In this document: positions 1 to 8,867 of the stretch, piece after piece
Layout of the letters: each line of letters opens with the position of its first letter
How positions within the stretch are numbered: position 1 is the first letter of the stretch
Source of the DNA: JAYPAN01 sp049597955
GTDB lineage: Bacteria; Pseudomonadota; Alphaproteobacteria; RS24
Assembly (NCBI GenBank): GCA_049597955.1
Contig: JBMYND010000010.1
Location: forward strand, 1 to 64,000
Reading direction: 5' to 3'
Length of the DNA: 64,000 nucleotides
Made by a program: the position numbers and the translations under genes
The notes under the pieces: model-generated
What the model saw: the letters and a program-made list of their open reading frames with translations, nothing else
Database searches by the model: none
What the model was told of the DNA's origin: nothing

Positions 1-54
1 CGGGATCGGGATCGGGATCGGGATCGGGATCGGGATCGGGATCGGGATCGGGAT
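1..54. repeat. Hexanucleotide tandem repeat (CGGGAT)x9
   Basis: Nine perfect copies of CGGGAT run from the window edge. On the minus strand they are in frame with the secreted-protein gene and encode alternating Asp and Pro. Because the unit is six bases, copy-number change would lengthen or shorten the tail without shifting frame. The true copy number is unknown because the array touches the edge. Confidence 0.95.
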
Positions 55-391
55 CAGGCGTCGGCGCCGGATCATCATCATCAGCCGCCGCAGCCACACC
101 GGCAACGGCAACCGCGCCAATGGCAATCGCAGTTGTCAGGCCAACACCGGCAATGGTTCCAGCCGCTGCCGCAGCAGCACCTGCCGCCGCACCCGCGCCG
201 GCCGCACCCGCGCCAGCCGCGCCTGCACCAGCACCAGCACCAGCACCAGCACCAGCACCACCGGCACTCGCACCGCCTGCACCGGCACCACCGCCAGCAC
301 CTGAGCCAGCAGCGCCTTCACCGCCAGAACTTTGGGCAAATGATGGTGAGGCAATCACCAATGCAGCCAACACTGTCAAAATCCGAAACAT
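1..391 (-). CDS. Exported Gly/Ala-rich protein with Asp-Pro repeat tail (partial)
   Basis: The start codon is at 391 and the gene runs off the left edge, so 130 codons are visible. Residues 1-19 form a clear signal peptide (MFRILTVLAA..., ending SFA before Q20). Residues 23-77 are almost only Gly and Ala with a few Ser. Residues 79-103 are hydrophobic (TIAGVGLTTAIAIGAVAVAG...), followed by four Asp (104-107), PAPT and then a Pro-Asp dipeptide repeat encoded by nine copies of a hexanucleotide. The order signal peptide, Gly/Ala linker, hydrophobic stretch, acidic Asp-Pro tail is that of a low-complexity envelope protein. No function is recognised. The C-terminus is outside the window. Confidence 0.7.
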   Translation of the reverse strand, partial: MFRILTVLAALVIASPSFAQSSGGEGAAGSGAGGGAGAGGASAGGAGAGAGAGAGAGAAGAGAAGAGAAAGAAAAAAGTIAGVGLTTAIAIGAVAVAGVAAAADDDDPAPTPDPDPDPDPDPDPDPDPDP

Positions 392-541
392 GTTTAACCC
401 CTCAGTTAATAGGTAAGCATTTCTGTCCTTAAAAATGCATAAACACTATGTGTTTTCAAGTAAAAATAAGAGCTTAATGAAAATAATTTATTACTTTGAA
501 AAAATAGGAAAGATTAAGAAAGTTAGGTTCAGCCCGTGTGG

Positions 542-1228
542 TTACTGAAATGTCTCAAAAAAAGCCATATTTTTATCTCGCATGTAATCTGCCAATCCTT
601 CGACACCGCCTCGTTCAAGACGCCGCCTAAAAGCCGCCCGCTTGCCGGAGCTGTAACGCAGCCCCCAAAAAGAGAAGTCAAAAGCCCGCCATTCTCCGCG
701 CTGTTCGGCAATATAAGCCGTCACTGTGATATCAGGCAGCCCGGAAATTGCCCCCCTCAGCCTGACCTCAATCACCTTATCGCGTTCAAATTGCGCGGCA
801 GCTTCTTGCCTGTTGATGTCCATCGCTGTCAGAGCGATATCCACGCCGCCATGCAGCCATTCATAGAGATAGCGCCGGTAGGTTTCGCGCATTTCCCCGA
901 CCAGAAGCCGTTTTTCTTCCGCTGTAAATTGTTCAAACCGAGCCTGCCCAATAATTTCAACCAGCGTGCGGGCGGGGCTTGTATAGTCAAAAAAAACCGC
1001 GACGGGGCCTGCTTCAAAGCGGGCAAAGTCGTCCATATAGGCTTGCCGATTGGCCTTGACATCACGCAAATGGCCCGCCATTTCTCCCGACAGAATAATC
1101 AGCGCGTCAATATTGGGTTGCCCGTCGCGCGCTTGCGCATCCGACTTGGCATTTGCCGAAACGACAAAAATAGACAGTAAAAACAATGTGCAAGCGGCAC
1201 GCAATTGATTAAGGCCAAGCATTTTCAT
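542..1228 (-). CDS. MlaC/Ttg2-like periplasmic lipid-binding protein
   Basis: 228 residues. The first ATG (1228; another at 1222) is followed by a signal peptide ending VSANA. The body fits the MlaC (toluene tolerance Ttg2) family, which ferries phospholipid between the outer-membrane MlaA complex and the inner-membrane MlaFEDB transporter. Features seen are an N-terminal helical part (RQAYMDDFARFE), the segment ETYRRYLYEWLHG, and the typical C-terminal block WRAFDFSFWGLRYSSGKRA followed by a Gly-rich turn and LADYMRDK. Length is normal for the family. No mla permease, MlaD or ATPase gene adjoins it; a MlaF-like ATPase lies about 59 kb away. Transcription diverges from the polysaccharide gene at 1462. 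Confidence 0.7.
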   Translation of the reverse strand: MKMLGLNQLRAACTLFLLSIFVVSANAKSDAQARDGQPNIDALIILSGEMAGHLRDVKANRQAYMDDFARFEAGPVAVFFDYTSPARTLVEIIGQARFEQFTAEEKRLLVGEMRETYRRYLYEWLHGGVDIALTAMDINRQEAAAQFERDKVIEVRLRGAISGLPDITVTAYIAEQRGEWRAFDFSFWGLRYSSGKRAAFRRRLERGGVEGLADYMRDKNMAFFETFQ

Positions 1229-1461
1229 CTGGCCATAGTGATTTGCCAACCAACCGGCTGTCCGCGCGACAAAAAACTGGAAAAAAACTGAACCGATAAC
1301 AAACTGACCCGCAACAATATGATTTCAGCGCCCCAAAGGCGGGTCACAAGTTAACGCAATTCTTACGCCAAACATAATAAATTGAGCCGAATTGGTGGAA
1401 TTTCCCTGTTCACCTGGTGCCTTTTTGTGATTTACTGGCATCAACATTAAGAGAGGCGTTA

Positions 1462-2256
1462 ATGACCCGGCAATTTGCAGAAAATGACGAAATTGACCTT
1501 TTGGAACTTATTGGCGTGCTATGGCAGGGCAAATGGGTCATTATCGCCTGTATTATGCTGTCAGCCATGCTTGGGGCTGCTTCGCTCTATTCAAGCCAAT
1601 GGCGCTATATCAGCGTCATTCCCATAAAAAAGCACGAAATACCGCCAATTGGACGCAACGCCTTCGGGGATTTCAGAACCTATTTTGAAGACCGGCAGAT
1701 ATTTGTCAGCTGGTTGCAGCAAAACCCCATGGCCAAGTTGACTTGGGAAGACATGACTTCCATTGAGACGATTGACAATATTGATTTCGCCAAGCCGGAG
1801 GGCGACCGTCTCATCATCCTCACCAGTGACCGGAAAAAAATGGGCGGCAATGGCAAGAATCTGAATTTGGATTTTGCGATTGTCATAAATGGCCGCGATA
1901 GGGACAGGCTGACCGCGCTTATCGATTATGCTCGGTTTTGTGAGCAATATCTGTCGCGCTTTTATGCCGATATGACGCGACGCGAGTTGAATATGCTGAA
2001 AAATCGTTTTTCATCGCTGACCAATGGCGCAGGCGATATTATCAGCACTGACACGATGCTGAGCATGGTGCTGCCGCGCGAAAACTTTCTGCATATGAAA
2101 GAGCTGGGCAGGCCGGTTTTACAGATTAGCCAGCCCTTGCAGCCGGAATTGGTTTCGCCGCGTCCCGCCCTGACCATGGCATTGGCCCTCATGCTGGGTG
2201 GCATGATAGGGGGGGTCATTTCGCTTATGCGCCATTATCTGAAACCGAGGTCATAA
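1462..2256 (+). CDS. Wzz-type polysaccharide chain-length determinant protein
   Basis: 264 residues from the ATG at 1462, chosen because AAGAGAGGCG lies just upstream; an earlier in-frame start at 1417 lacks this. Layout is that of the Wzz/PCP family: a short cytoplasmic N-terminus (DEIDLLELIGVLWQGKW), TM1 at about residues 26-45, a periplasmic region of about 190 residues, a Pro-rich LVSPRPALT motif, and TM2 near the C-terminus (MALALMLGGMIGGVISL). There is no cytoplasmic kinase domain. Such proteins set O-antigen or capsule chain length. It is followed by a WecA-like transferase and LptD, consistent with surface-polysaccharide assembly. Confidence 0.8.
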   Translation: MTRQFAENDEIDLLELIGVLWQGKWVIIACIMLSAMLGAASLYSSQWRYISVIPIKKHEIPPIGRNAFGDFRTYFEDRQIFVSWLQQNPMAKLTWEDMTSIETIDNIDFAKPEGDRLIILTSDRKKMGGNGKNLNLDFAIVINGRDRDRLTALIDYARFCEQYLSRFYADMTRRELNMLKNRFSSLTNGAGDIISTDTMLSMVLPRENFLHMKELGRPVLQISQPLQPELVSPRPALTMALALMLGGMIGGVISLMRHYLKPRS

Positions 2257-2339
2257 GACACCCAAAACGGGGCAAGCAGATGCAAAGAGGGGTTTACTCA
2301 AAAGCCGGATAAGGCGATAAGCAGATAACGAAGCGGCTA

Positions 2340-3419
2340 TTGGCAATTCTTATGTTTTCGCTCATTTACATCGCGCTCACCGGCACCATATTTGTCAGTA
2401 TTTTTGTCGTGCTTTTGCACCCTTTGGCTGTCATTGCAAAACTGGTGGACAAACCCAATGCTCGCAAACACCATCAGGGCGATATTCCATTGCTGGGCGG
2501 GCCGGTCATTTGGCTGGTATCCTTTATTAGTTTTCTGGTCGTACCGGATTTACTGCCGCCAATGCTGATGGCAATCGCCAGCGCATTGGTGATTCTTGGC
2601 ATTATTGACGACCGGTTCAATATCTCCGCCATTTTTCGATTAGTCTGTCAATTGGCGGCCGCCTTGACCGCGATTTTGGCCTTGGATTTGAACGTCCATG
2701 ATTTCGGCATTTTTACCCTGCCGACGGAAACAGATTACAAGCACTTTGTCACCCTGGTTTCCGCGCTGGCCGTTGTTGCCGCCATAAATGCCTTTAACTT
2801 TATTGACGGGATTGACGGGCTGTCAGCCAGTCTGGCGGCTATCGGCTTTGTCCATGTCAATCTTGCTTTCGGGCTTTTGGCGCACCCGACACCGCCAGAC
2901 ATATTGGCTATTATCATGTTAATGCTCGGCAGCCTGTCCGGATTTTTGCTGTTCAATTTGCGGGTTTTTTCGGGACGCAAAATTTTCCTCGGTGATTCCG
3001 GCTCCATGTTTCTTGGTTTCTTCACCGCCTTTGTGCTTATCCGCGCCAGTCAGGGCGATGCAACAATAAGCAGCGCGACCATCCCGGCCGGTCTGTGCCT
3101 TTGGATTATTGCCATTCCGATTACTGATTTGATGACCGTTACCTCGCGCCGCATGCTGGCCGGGCGCTCGCCCATGTCGCCCGACCGCGCCCATTTGCAT
3201 CATATTCTGCTCGATAACGGGCTTTCCGGTCGCCGCACTTTGGTTATGCTTCTTATGTCCGCCATCGGCATGTTCTGGCTCGGCTATCTGATATTTTACT
3301 GGTTTGGTGAAATAGCCTGCACGCTGGCATTTTTTCCCACAGCGATTGGCTATTATTATGCGATTTTGAAATCCGGCAAATTGCTGCAGGCCGTTCAAAA
3401 GCTGACAAATGCCGATTAA
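2340..3419 (+). CDS. WecA/MraY-family undecaprenyl-phosphate sugar-1-phosphate transferase
   Basis: 359 residues if the TTG at 2340 is used, 355 from the ATG at 2352; upstream signals do not decide. The protein is polytopic with about ten hydrophobic segments. It carries the family signatures: the Asp-rich IIDDRF, NAFNFIDGIDGLS, LGDSGSMFLGF and the cytoplasmic histidine loop DRAHLHHILLDNG. These enzymes move a sugar-1-phosphate from a UDP-sugar onto undecaprenyl phosphate, the first membrane step of O-antigen or related glycan synthesis. The DGIDG motif and His loop favour WecA over MraY; the sugar is unknown. Its 3' end overlaps lptD by 11 bases. Confidence 0.88.
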   Translation: MAILMFSLIYIALTGTIFVSIFVVLLHPLAVIAKLVDKPNARKHHQGDIPLLGGPVIWLVSFISFLVVPDLLPPMLMAIASALVILGIIDDRFNISAIFRLVCQLAAALTAILALDLNVHDFGIFTLPTETDYKHFVTLVSALAVVAAINAFNFIDGIDGLSASLAAIGFVHVNLAFGLLAHPTPPDILAIIMLMLGSLSGFLLFNLRVFSGRKIFLGDSGSMFLGFFTAFVLIRASQGDATISSATIPAGLCLWIIAIPITDLMTVTSRRMLAGRSPMSPDRAHLHHILLDNGLSGRRTLVMLLMSAIGMFWLGYLIFYWFGEIACTLAFFPTAIGYYYAILKSGKLLQAVQKLTNAD

Positions 3420-5529
3420 CACACATATTGGGCCAAACAGCCGCGCTTTGGCGGCGGCGATTTTAATCACCTTGCTGACTGCCAGCCTGTCGGTTCATGC
3501 GCAAAGCGAGACTGGCAGCGCGCCGGCATTGGAGGCCGATACGATTGAGACCGATGCGGATAATAACCGAATTTTCGCGACCGGCGCTGCGCTGAGCTGG
3601 CAGGGTCGGCTTTTGCAGGCCGACACGCTGGTTTGGACGCGCGATACAAACAGCGTTGTCGCCAAAGGCAATGTCGCCATTACCGACAAAAATGGCACAA
3701 AAACACTGGCCGATGAAATCACCCTGACCGGCGATATGGCAAAAGCCAGCATTAGCGAATTGCGCATGCGCCTGCCCGAAAATGCCCGCTTTGCCGCAAT
3801 GTCGGCACGCCGCGACGGCGACATGATGCAGTTAAATGATATTCGCTATACAGCCTGCCCTGAATGCGCCGACCCGAAAGCCGCGCCTTTATGGCAATTG
3901 CGCGCCGCGCAAGTTGATTATGATATGGCGGCGCAAAATGTCTTTTACCGCCATGCCAGGCTGGAAATATATGGCACACCGGTTTTTTACACGCCGTTTC
4001 TGGCCCATGCCGGGCCGGAAGTGGAAAAGCGCAGTGGCTTTCTGGCACCGCGCTATGCCAGTGATGGCAGTTTCGGCTTTGGGCTGGAATTGCCTTATTT
4101 GTTCGACCTCGCGCCAAATTATGATTTCACCCTGACGCCGCGTTTCAGCGAAAAACAAAACCCGTTCCTGGTCGGTGACTGGCGACATTTAACGCGAAAT
4201 GGGCGATATGATTTGACTTTCTACATGCACCAGCCCAAAGGCGAATTGGCCAGCGAGGATGGCGACCATGCGTTGCGCGGCGGCCTGACCGGCACGGGCA
4301 ATTTTTCGCTTGGCCAATGGAAATTGCATTTTCAGGCTGAGCAAGCCGGTGATGCGCTGTTTTTTCGCCGCTATAAGATAAATTCGCAAAACACGCTGGA
4401 AAATAAAGTCACGCTGCAACGCGCATTGGCCAATGGTTATATTCGACTTGCGGCGCATGGTTTTCGCAAAGTCTTGGGCGATGAAACCGACGCGACAGTT
4501 GATTTCATCCTGCCCAATATCACCCATCGGCATAATTTTGCGACGCCTGTTCTGGGCGGTGATTTAAGTCTGACTAATCGGCTGTCCCACACGCTGCGCG
4601 ATTTGGGGCTGGATGCGACGCAAGCCAGCAGCCGGTTGGACTGGTCAAGGCGACAAACCACGCAAGGCGGTTTTGTGTGGTTGTTTGAAAACACGCTGGC
4701 ACTCGACGCTTATCGTTTCATGAATGGCAGCGACGACACCAATCAAGCAGCGGATGATAAAACACTGGCCGCCAATTCCTCGGCCATTACCCTGTCTTAT
4801 CCGCTGGTGCGCCGACGCGCCGACGCCGCCCATTTTCTTGACCCGCAAGTGCAGCTCGTAATTGCCTCCGACAATGACAGCTATGATAGCCTGCCCTATT
4901 CGGCAAGCGCACGTTTTGACCTGTCGGTCGGCAGCCTGTTTCGCCGCGCCGCGCCGGAGGATGAAGTAAGCCGCATCAATGCCGGCTTGCGCCATCGCAT
5001 GACCAAAACCAATGGCCTGACCAGCAATTTATTTATTGGCCAATCCTATAATCTGTCGAGCCGCGATTTTCCTCTCAGCAGTGGCTACAGCCGCAATGAA
5101 TCGGCCATTTTGACGGAAGCAAAAATTGGCTATCGCGGGATAGAAGCCACGCAATCGCTGCGCATTGACAGCGCCAATGGCGAGATTTTACGCAATCGCA
5201 CCCGCATTGGCTGGCATTATAACAGCGTGTCGCTGGAGGCTGATTATGCCCGTTTGGCGGCCGGGCAAGCCGGTTCACAAGAAGAAGAACTGACTTCGCG
5301 CGCGAAATTTGCCCTGAACAAATATTGGTCGGTCAATGCCGGATTGCGGCGCAATCTGGTTGCCAATCGCACACTGACCTCAGATGCTGCTTTGGTCTAT
5401 CAGGATGATTGCACTTTGGCGCGGTTGAGCTTTTCGCGCGACAATACGCGTGCCGGTGGCATTGACCCTGAAACCTCAATCAAGCTGACGCTTGTTCTGC
5501 GCACGCTTGGCACGATTGGCCGCCAATAG
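3409..5529 (+). CDS. lptD: LPS-assembly outer membrane protein LptD
   Basis: 706 residues. The signal peptide ends at SVHA-QS. Residues 40-135 form the periplasmic OstA/LptA-like jellyroll (ADTLVWTRDTNSVVAKGNV). A cysteine pair follows (YTACPECAD). Then comes YGTPVFYTPFLAHAGPEVEKRSGFL in interrupted form, the classic start of the LptD barrel, and a long beta-barrel. A lone C-terminal Cys in YQDDCTLARLSF could disulfide-bond with the N-terminal pair, as LptD requires. LptD with LptE inserts LPS into the outer leaflet. The gene overlaps the WecA-like gene and lacks its frequent surA/pdxA neighbours. It converges on mipA with one base between stops. Confidence 0.9.
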   Translation: MPINTHIGPNSRALAAAILITLLTASLSVHAQSETGSAPALEADTIETDADNNRIFATGAALSWQGRLLQADTLVWTRDTNSVVAKGNVAITDKNGTKTLADEITLTGDMAKASISELRMRLPENARFAAMSARRDGDMMQLNDIRYTACPECADPKAAPLWQLRAAQVDYDMAAQNVFYRHARLEIYGTPVFYTPFLAHAGPEVEKRSGFLAPRYASDGSFGFGLELPYLFDLAPNYDFTLTPRFSEKQNPFLVGDWRHLTRNGRYDLTFYMHQPKGELASEDGDHALRGGLTGTGNFSLGQWKLHFQAEQAGDALFFRRYKINSQNTLENKVTLQRALANGYIRLAAHGFRKVLGDETDATVDFILPNITHRHNFATPVLGGDLSLTNRLSHTLRDLGLDATQASSRLDWSRRQTTQGGFVWLFENTLALDAYRFMNGSDDTNQAADDKTLAANSSAITLSYPLVRRRADAAHFLDPQVQLVIASDNDSYDSLPYSASARFDLSVGSLFRRAAPEDEVSRINAGLRHRMTKTNGLTSNLFIGQSYNLSSRDFPLSSGYSRNESAILTEAKIGYRGIEATQSLRIDSANGEILRNRTRIGWHYNSVSLEADYARLAAGQAGSQEEELTSRAKFALNKYWSVNAGLRRNLVANRTLTSDAALVYQDDCTLARLSFSRDNTRAGGIDPETSIKLTLVLRTLGTIGRQ

Positions 5530-5530
5530 G

Positions 5531-6388
5531 CTATTGCCGCTTCACCATGCGGCTGCTTTCGCGCCATTTATAGACCAGCGCAAAGCCGCCACTATAGCCG
5601 ATATTCTCTTTGAAAAGCGGGCTGTCAGCATTGGCTGCGCCTGAGTAAAACTCAATGTCAAACCCGCCATAAAGCTGCACGCGGTCGCTCAGCGGATAGG
5701 CCATGCCAATGCCCAGCTCCGTGCCGATATAACCGGCCTTGGCATTGAAAGCCGGTCTTTGCGCCGTCGCATAAGCGGCATCGACCTGATAGAAATAATC
5801 ATTCAGCTTTTCTGTGCCGTAGAGAATCTCAACATCAAATTGCCATTCCAGCCGATTGTCGAGCCGCGACTTCATCTCATAGACAAAGGCCGGTTCAATG
5901 ACGAAACCCATCGGGTCAAAACTGCCAAAATCGGTCGCCACAACACTGCGCGCCCGCAATTTAATATCAAATTGACCACGCCAATTTTTATAATCATGGC
6001 GGGCGGCGTGAAAAATCACTTGCGGGCCAATCTCAAACAGGAAATCCAAATCCGGCATACCGGCGCGGTCAGCATCATCTTCTGAATCAGCATCCAATGA
6101 TGCGCCCAGCGACAAATCAAACTCCACCCGCTCATCAGCATAGGCCAAAGCGCGCACCCCGCCCTCTTCGCCAATAGACAGCCTTTCGCCGCGATAAATC
6201 ACATAAGGCACAGCCAGCGCCTGCGATGTTGTATCATTCGAGCCGGGATAAGATGACCCGCCATAAAAACCGGTGCCAATGCCAGCCTCCCAAAGCGGTT
6301 CAAAATCGCCCTTATCGGCCTTGGCCGGTTGGACGGACAGGGCCAGAAAAGGCAGCAGAAAAACAAAATGGGTCAACCGGGAAATCAT
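5531..6388 (-). CDS. MipA/OmpV-family outer membrane protein
   Basis: 285 residues from the ATG at 6388; an upstream in-frame extension to 6505 has no signal-peptide character and is rejected. The signal peptide is MISRLTHFVFLLPFLALSV...AKA. The mature start WEAGIGTGFYGGSSYPGSND matches the MipA/OmpV entry strand (Gly-rich, then YPGS), and beta-strands with alternating polarity run to the end. Family members are barrel porin-like or murein-hydrolase-scaffold proteins. It lies 47 bases downstream of dgkA on the same strand, so the two are probably co-transcribed. Confidence 0.8.
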   Translation of the reverse strand: MISRLTHFVFLLPFLALSVQPAKADKGDFEPLWEAGIGTGFYGGSSYPGSNDTTSQALAVPYVIYRGERLSIGEEGGVRALAYADERVEFDLSLGASLDADSEDDADRAGMPDLDFLFEIGPQVIFHAARHDYKNWRGQFDIKLRARSVVATDFGSFDPMGFVIEPAFVYEMKSRLDNRLEWQFDVEILYGTEKLNDYFYQVDAAYATAQRPAFNAKAGYIGTELGIGMAYPLSDRVQLYGGFDIEFYSGAANADSPLFKENIGYSGGFALVYKWRESSRMVKRQ

Positions 6389-6435
6389 CTCGGACACTAC
6401 TTTCTTTGCAGGGCCCGCAAGAGCCAAGGACACAG

Positions 6436-6816
6436 TCAGAGCAGGACACCCGCCCAGACAGTTACGACAATAAAAAATCCAACCAGCACGGCAAGCGAGC
6501 CGCAATCTTTGGCGATTTTTATATTGGCGTCAAATTCAGCCGACACAGCATCGGCCACGGCTTCAATGGCCGTGTTCAAAATCTCAATAACCCAGCTCAG
6601 CAATATGGGAAATATCAAAAGGCTGCGCTCAAATGTATCGGCGGTGAGAAAAAATGCCAGCCCGATAAGCACAATGCCCAAGGCAACTTGCTGTTTGAAC
6701 GCCGCTTCGCTGCGCAGAATATGGCGTAACCCGTCCAGCGAAAAAGTAAACGCATCCCAAATGCGGCGCAGCGATGTCATGGATGGTTGTTCCGGCTTGC
6801 CTTGAAGCTTGGCCAT
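6436..6816 (-). CDS. dgkA: Diacylglycerol kinase DgkA
   Basis: 126 residues from the ATG at 6816, preceded by AGGAG at good spacing. Three membrane helices and the DgkA signature are seen: WVIEILNTAIEAVADAV, then NIKIAKDCGSLAVLV. The conserved Glu, Asn and Asp of the active site are present. The enzyme phosphorylates diacylglycerol released by periplasmic glucan or lipid A modification and returns it to phospholipid synthesis. The length is normal. An open extension to 6882 is not needed. Confidence 0.93.
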   Translation of the reverse strand: MAKLQGKPEQPSMTSLRRIWDAFTFSLDGLRHILRSEAAFKQQVALGIVLIGLAFFLTADTFERSLLIFPILLSWVIEILNTAIEAVADAVSAEFDANIKIAKDCGSLAVLVGFFIVVTVWAGVLL

Positions 6817-6980
6817 AATCTGCTCTCCTGCCCGTGGCAATAAATCTGCAATTCTCGTCGCACAGTGCCAAGCGTCGGCCAAAATTTCAAGTGTTTCCCG
6901 GTCACAATAATCACCGCCAAACTTGCAATACTCGGCTCATTGCCGATATGGTGTTGCCGACCAGCCAAAGGGAAAAGCCA

Positions 6981-7205
6981 ATGTCAGTAACCATTAACAG
7001 CGAAATTGCCGGACAAGTATGGAAACTTGTCGCCAAGCCGGGCGACCAATTGCAAGCCGATGATGTGATTTTGATAGTTGAATCGATGAAAATGGAAATC
7101 CCGATTATGGCGCCCGCTGCCGGCGTGCTGGCCGAGATATTGGTCGCCGAAGAAGATATGATTGGCGAAGGCCAGCCGGTTGCCCGCATTGATATGGGCG
7201 CATAA
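6981..7205 (+). CDS. Stand-alone biotin carboxyl carrier domain protein
   Basis: 74 residues. The whole protein is one biotinyl/lipoyl domain with the biotinylation motif VESMKMEI around residue 38 and the typical ending GEGQPVARI. AAAGGGAAAA precedes the ATG. It lies 17 bases upstream of a carboxyltransferase, so the two form the carrier and CT parts of a biotin-dependent acyl-CoA carboxylase. The biotin carboxylase that should charge it is not nearby; it may be encoded elsewhere or shared with another carboxylase. Confidence 0.88.
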   Translation: MSVTINSEIAGQVWKLVAKPGDQLQADDVILIVESMKMEIPIMAPAAGVLAEILVAEEDMIGEGQPVARIDMGA

Positions 7206-7222
7206 GGCGGGGTGTCGGGCGG

Positions 7223-8794
7223 ATGAGCTGGGATAAGGAAATTGAAGAAATTCACCTGCGCCGCAAGCTGGCCAAACAGCAAGGCGGGGCCGAAGCGGTT
7301 GAAAAACAACATGAAAAAGGCCGCCTGACCATACGCGAACGGATTGATGAATTGCTCGATGCAGACAGTTTTAATGAGTTGGGCGAGGGCGCGGGCGTGC
7401 CGGAATATGACGCGGCGGGCAATCTGACCGGGTTTCAACCGGCCAATTTCATCCTCGGCTTTGGCACGGTGAATGGGCGCAAAGTGGTTGTTGGCGGCGA
7501 GGATTTCACCGTTAAGGGCGGCTCCCCCAATCCGGCCGGTTTACGCAAAAGCGTTTATGCCGAAAAACTGGCGCTTGATTACAAGCTGCCGCTTATCCGG
7601 CTGCATGAAGGCGGCGGCGGCTCGGTTGGCGGCGCGGCACAGGAAAAAAACCGGCGGCCTTTGGGCGAACCGGTATTTTCGCAATCGCGCTTTGTGCCTT
7701 TGGCGCAAACTATGGGTATTGTGCCGGTGGCCACTGCCGCTTTGGGGCCGGTTGCCGGCCTGCCTGCATCGCGCCTTGTGGCGTCGCATTTTTCTGTCAT
7801 GACCCAAAATGCCGCCTTGCTGATTGCCGGGCCGCAAGTGGTCAAACGCGCTTTGGGGCATGAATTGACCAAGGAAGAATTGGGTGGCCCGCAAGTGCAT
7901 TTGGCCAGTGGCGCGGTGCAAAATCTGGCCAGTGACGAGGCCGATGCGCTGGCGCAAATTGCCCGCTTCTTGTCCTATGTGCCGGATAATTGCTACCAAT
8001 TCCCCGCATCCCGCCCGCCGCAAGACACGCCTGACCGTTGCGAGGATGCGCTGGCCGGTATCGTGCCGACCAATCGGCGTCAACCCTTTCAAATGCGTAA
8101 AATCCTCGACATGGTGCTGGATCGCGAAAATGGCGAGAGCAGTTTTTTTGAAATGGGGCGCAAATTCGGGCCAAGCCTGATTACCGGTGTGGCGCGGCTG
8201 AATGGCGAAAGCGTCGGGGTTATCGCCAATGATTGCATGTATTATGCCGGTGCGATGACAGCGGCGGCGGCGCAAAAACTGCGCCGCTTTGCCGATTTCT
8301 GCAACAGCTTCCATCTGCCAATTATCAGCTTTGTCGATGAGCCGGGCTTTATGATTGGCCCGGACAGCGAAGCGGCGGGCACCATTCGTTTCGGCACAGA
8401 AGCAATTGCAGCCATTTTGCAATCGCGCGTGCCTTGGGCTTGTGTGCAAGTGTTGAAAGCCTTTGGCGTTGCCGCGCAAGCCCATTTCGGGCCCGATGCC
8501 TATGTGCTGTCTTGGCCGAGCGCGGCCAGTGGTGCCTTGCCCGTAGAGGGCGGTGTCGCCGTCGCCTTTGCCCGCGAGATTGCCGCCGCGCCCGACCCCG
8601 CCGCGCGTCAGAAAGAATTGGAAGACATGCTGGCGGCCAGCCAATCACCCTTCCCGCGCGCTGAGGGCTTCAGCGTGCATGAAATCATCGACCCGCGCGA
8701 AACGCGCCCGAAGCTGATAGCCTGGCTGGCGCCGGCTCTGGCCGCTTATCGCACCACAATGCCGCAGCCCTATCTGACCACCATGCGCCCTTAA
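7223..8794 (+). CDS. Acyl-CoA carboxylase carboxyltransferase (beta) subunit
   Basis: 523 residues, the usual length of PccB/MccB-type carboxyltransferases with both N- and C-halves. Seen are KGRLTIRERIDELLD near the N-terminus, FTVKGGSPNPAG, the LHEGGGGSVGG oxyanion region and, in the C-half, SFVDEPGFMIGPDSE and AFGVAAQAHFGPDAYVLSWPS. The last segment differs from the common GGA-rich motif of PccB, so the substrate is uncertain. The enzyme would move CO2 from biotin on the preceding 74-residue carrier to an acyl-CoA. Together with the carrier it makes a two-gene unit without biotin carboxylase. Confidence 0.85.
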   Translation: MSWDKEIEEIHLRRKLAKQQGGAEAVEKQHEKGRLTIRERIDELLDADSFNELGEGAGVPEYDAAGNLTGFQPANFILGFGTVNGRKVVVGGEDFTVKGGSPNPAGLRKSVYAEKLALDYKLPLIRLHEGGGGSVGGAAQEKNRRPLGEPVFSQSRFVPLAQTMGIVPVATAALGPVAGLPASRLVASHFSVMTQNAALLIAGPQVVKRALGHELTKEELGGPQVHLASGAVQNLASDEADALAQIARFLSYVPDNCYQFPASRPPQDTPDRCEDALAGIVPTNRRQPFQMRKILDMVLDRENGESSFFEMGRKFGPSLITGVARLNGESVGVIANDCMYYAGAMTAAAAQKLRRFADFCNSFHLPIISFVDEPGFMIGPDSEAAGTIRFGTEAIAAILQSRVPWACVQVLKAFGVAAQAHFGPDAYVLSWPSAASGALPVEGGVAVAFAREIAAAPDPAARQKELEDMLAASQSPFPRAEGFSVHEIIDPRETRPKLIAWLAPALAAYRTTMPQPYLTTMRP

Positions 8795-8867
8795 AGACAG
8801 GCAATCAGGGCTGGTCGCGGCAGCATTTATCGCCTAGCATTTCAAGCAGAATTCTGAGGAGGATATT

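Noticed and set aside
120..416. Plus-strand Pro/Ala-rich 98-residue frame
   Set aside because: It is the antisense of the Gly/Ala-rich gene on the minus strand, which has a proper signal peptide and a coherent tail. The Pro/Ala content is only the complement of Gly/Ala codons.
7541..8644. 367-codon minus-strand frame
   Set aside because: Lies wholly inside the carboxyltransferase gene; composition is that of a reverse-frame shadow and shows no motif.
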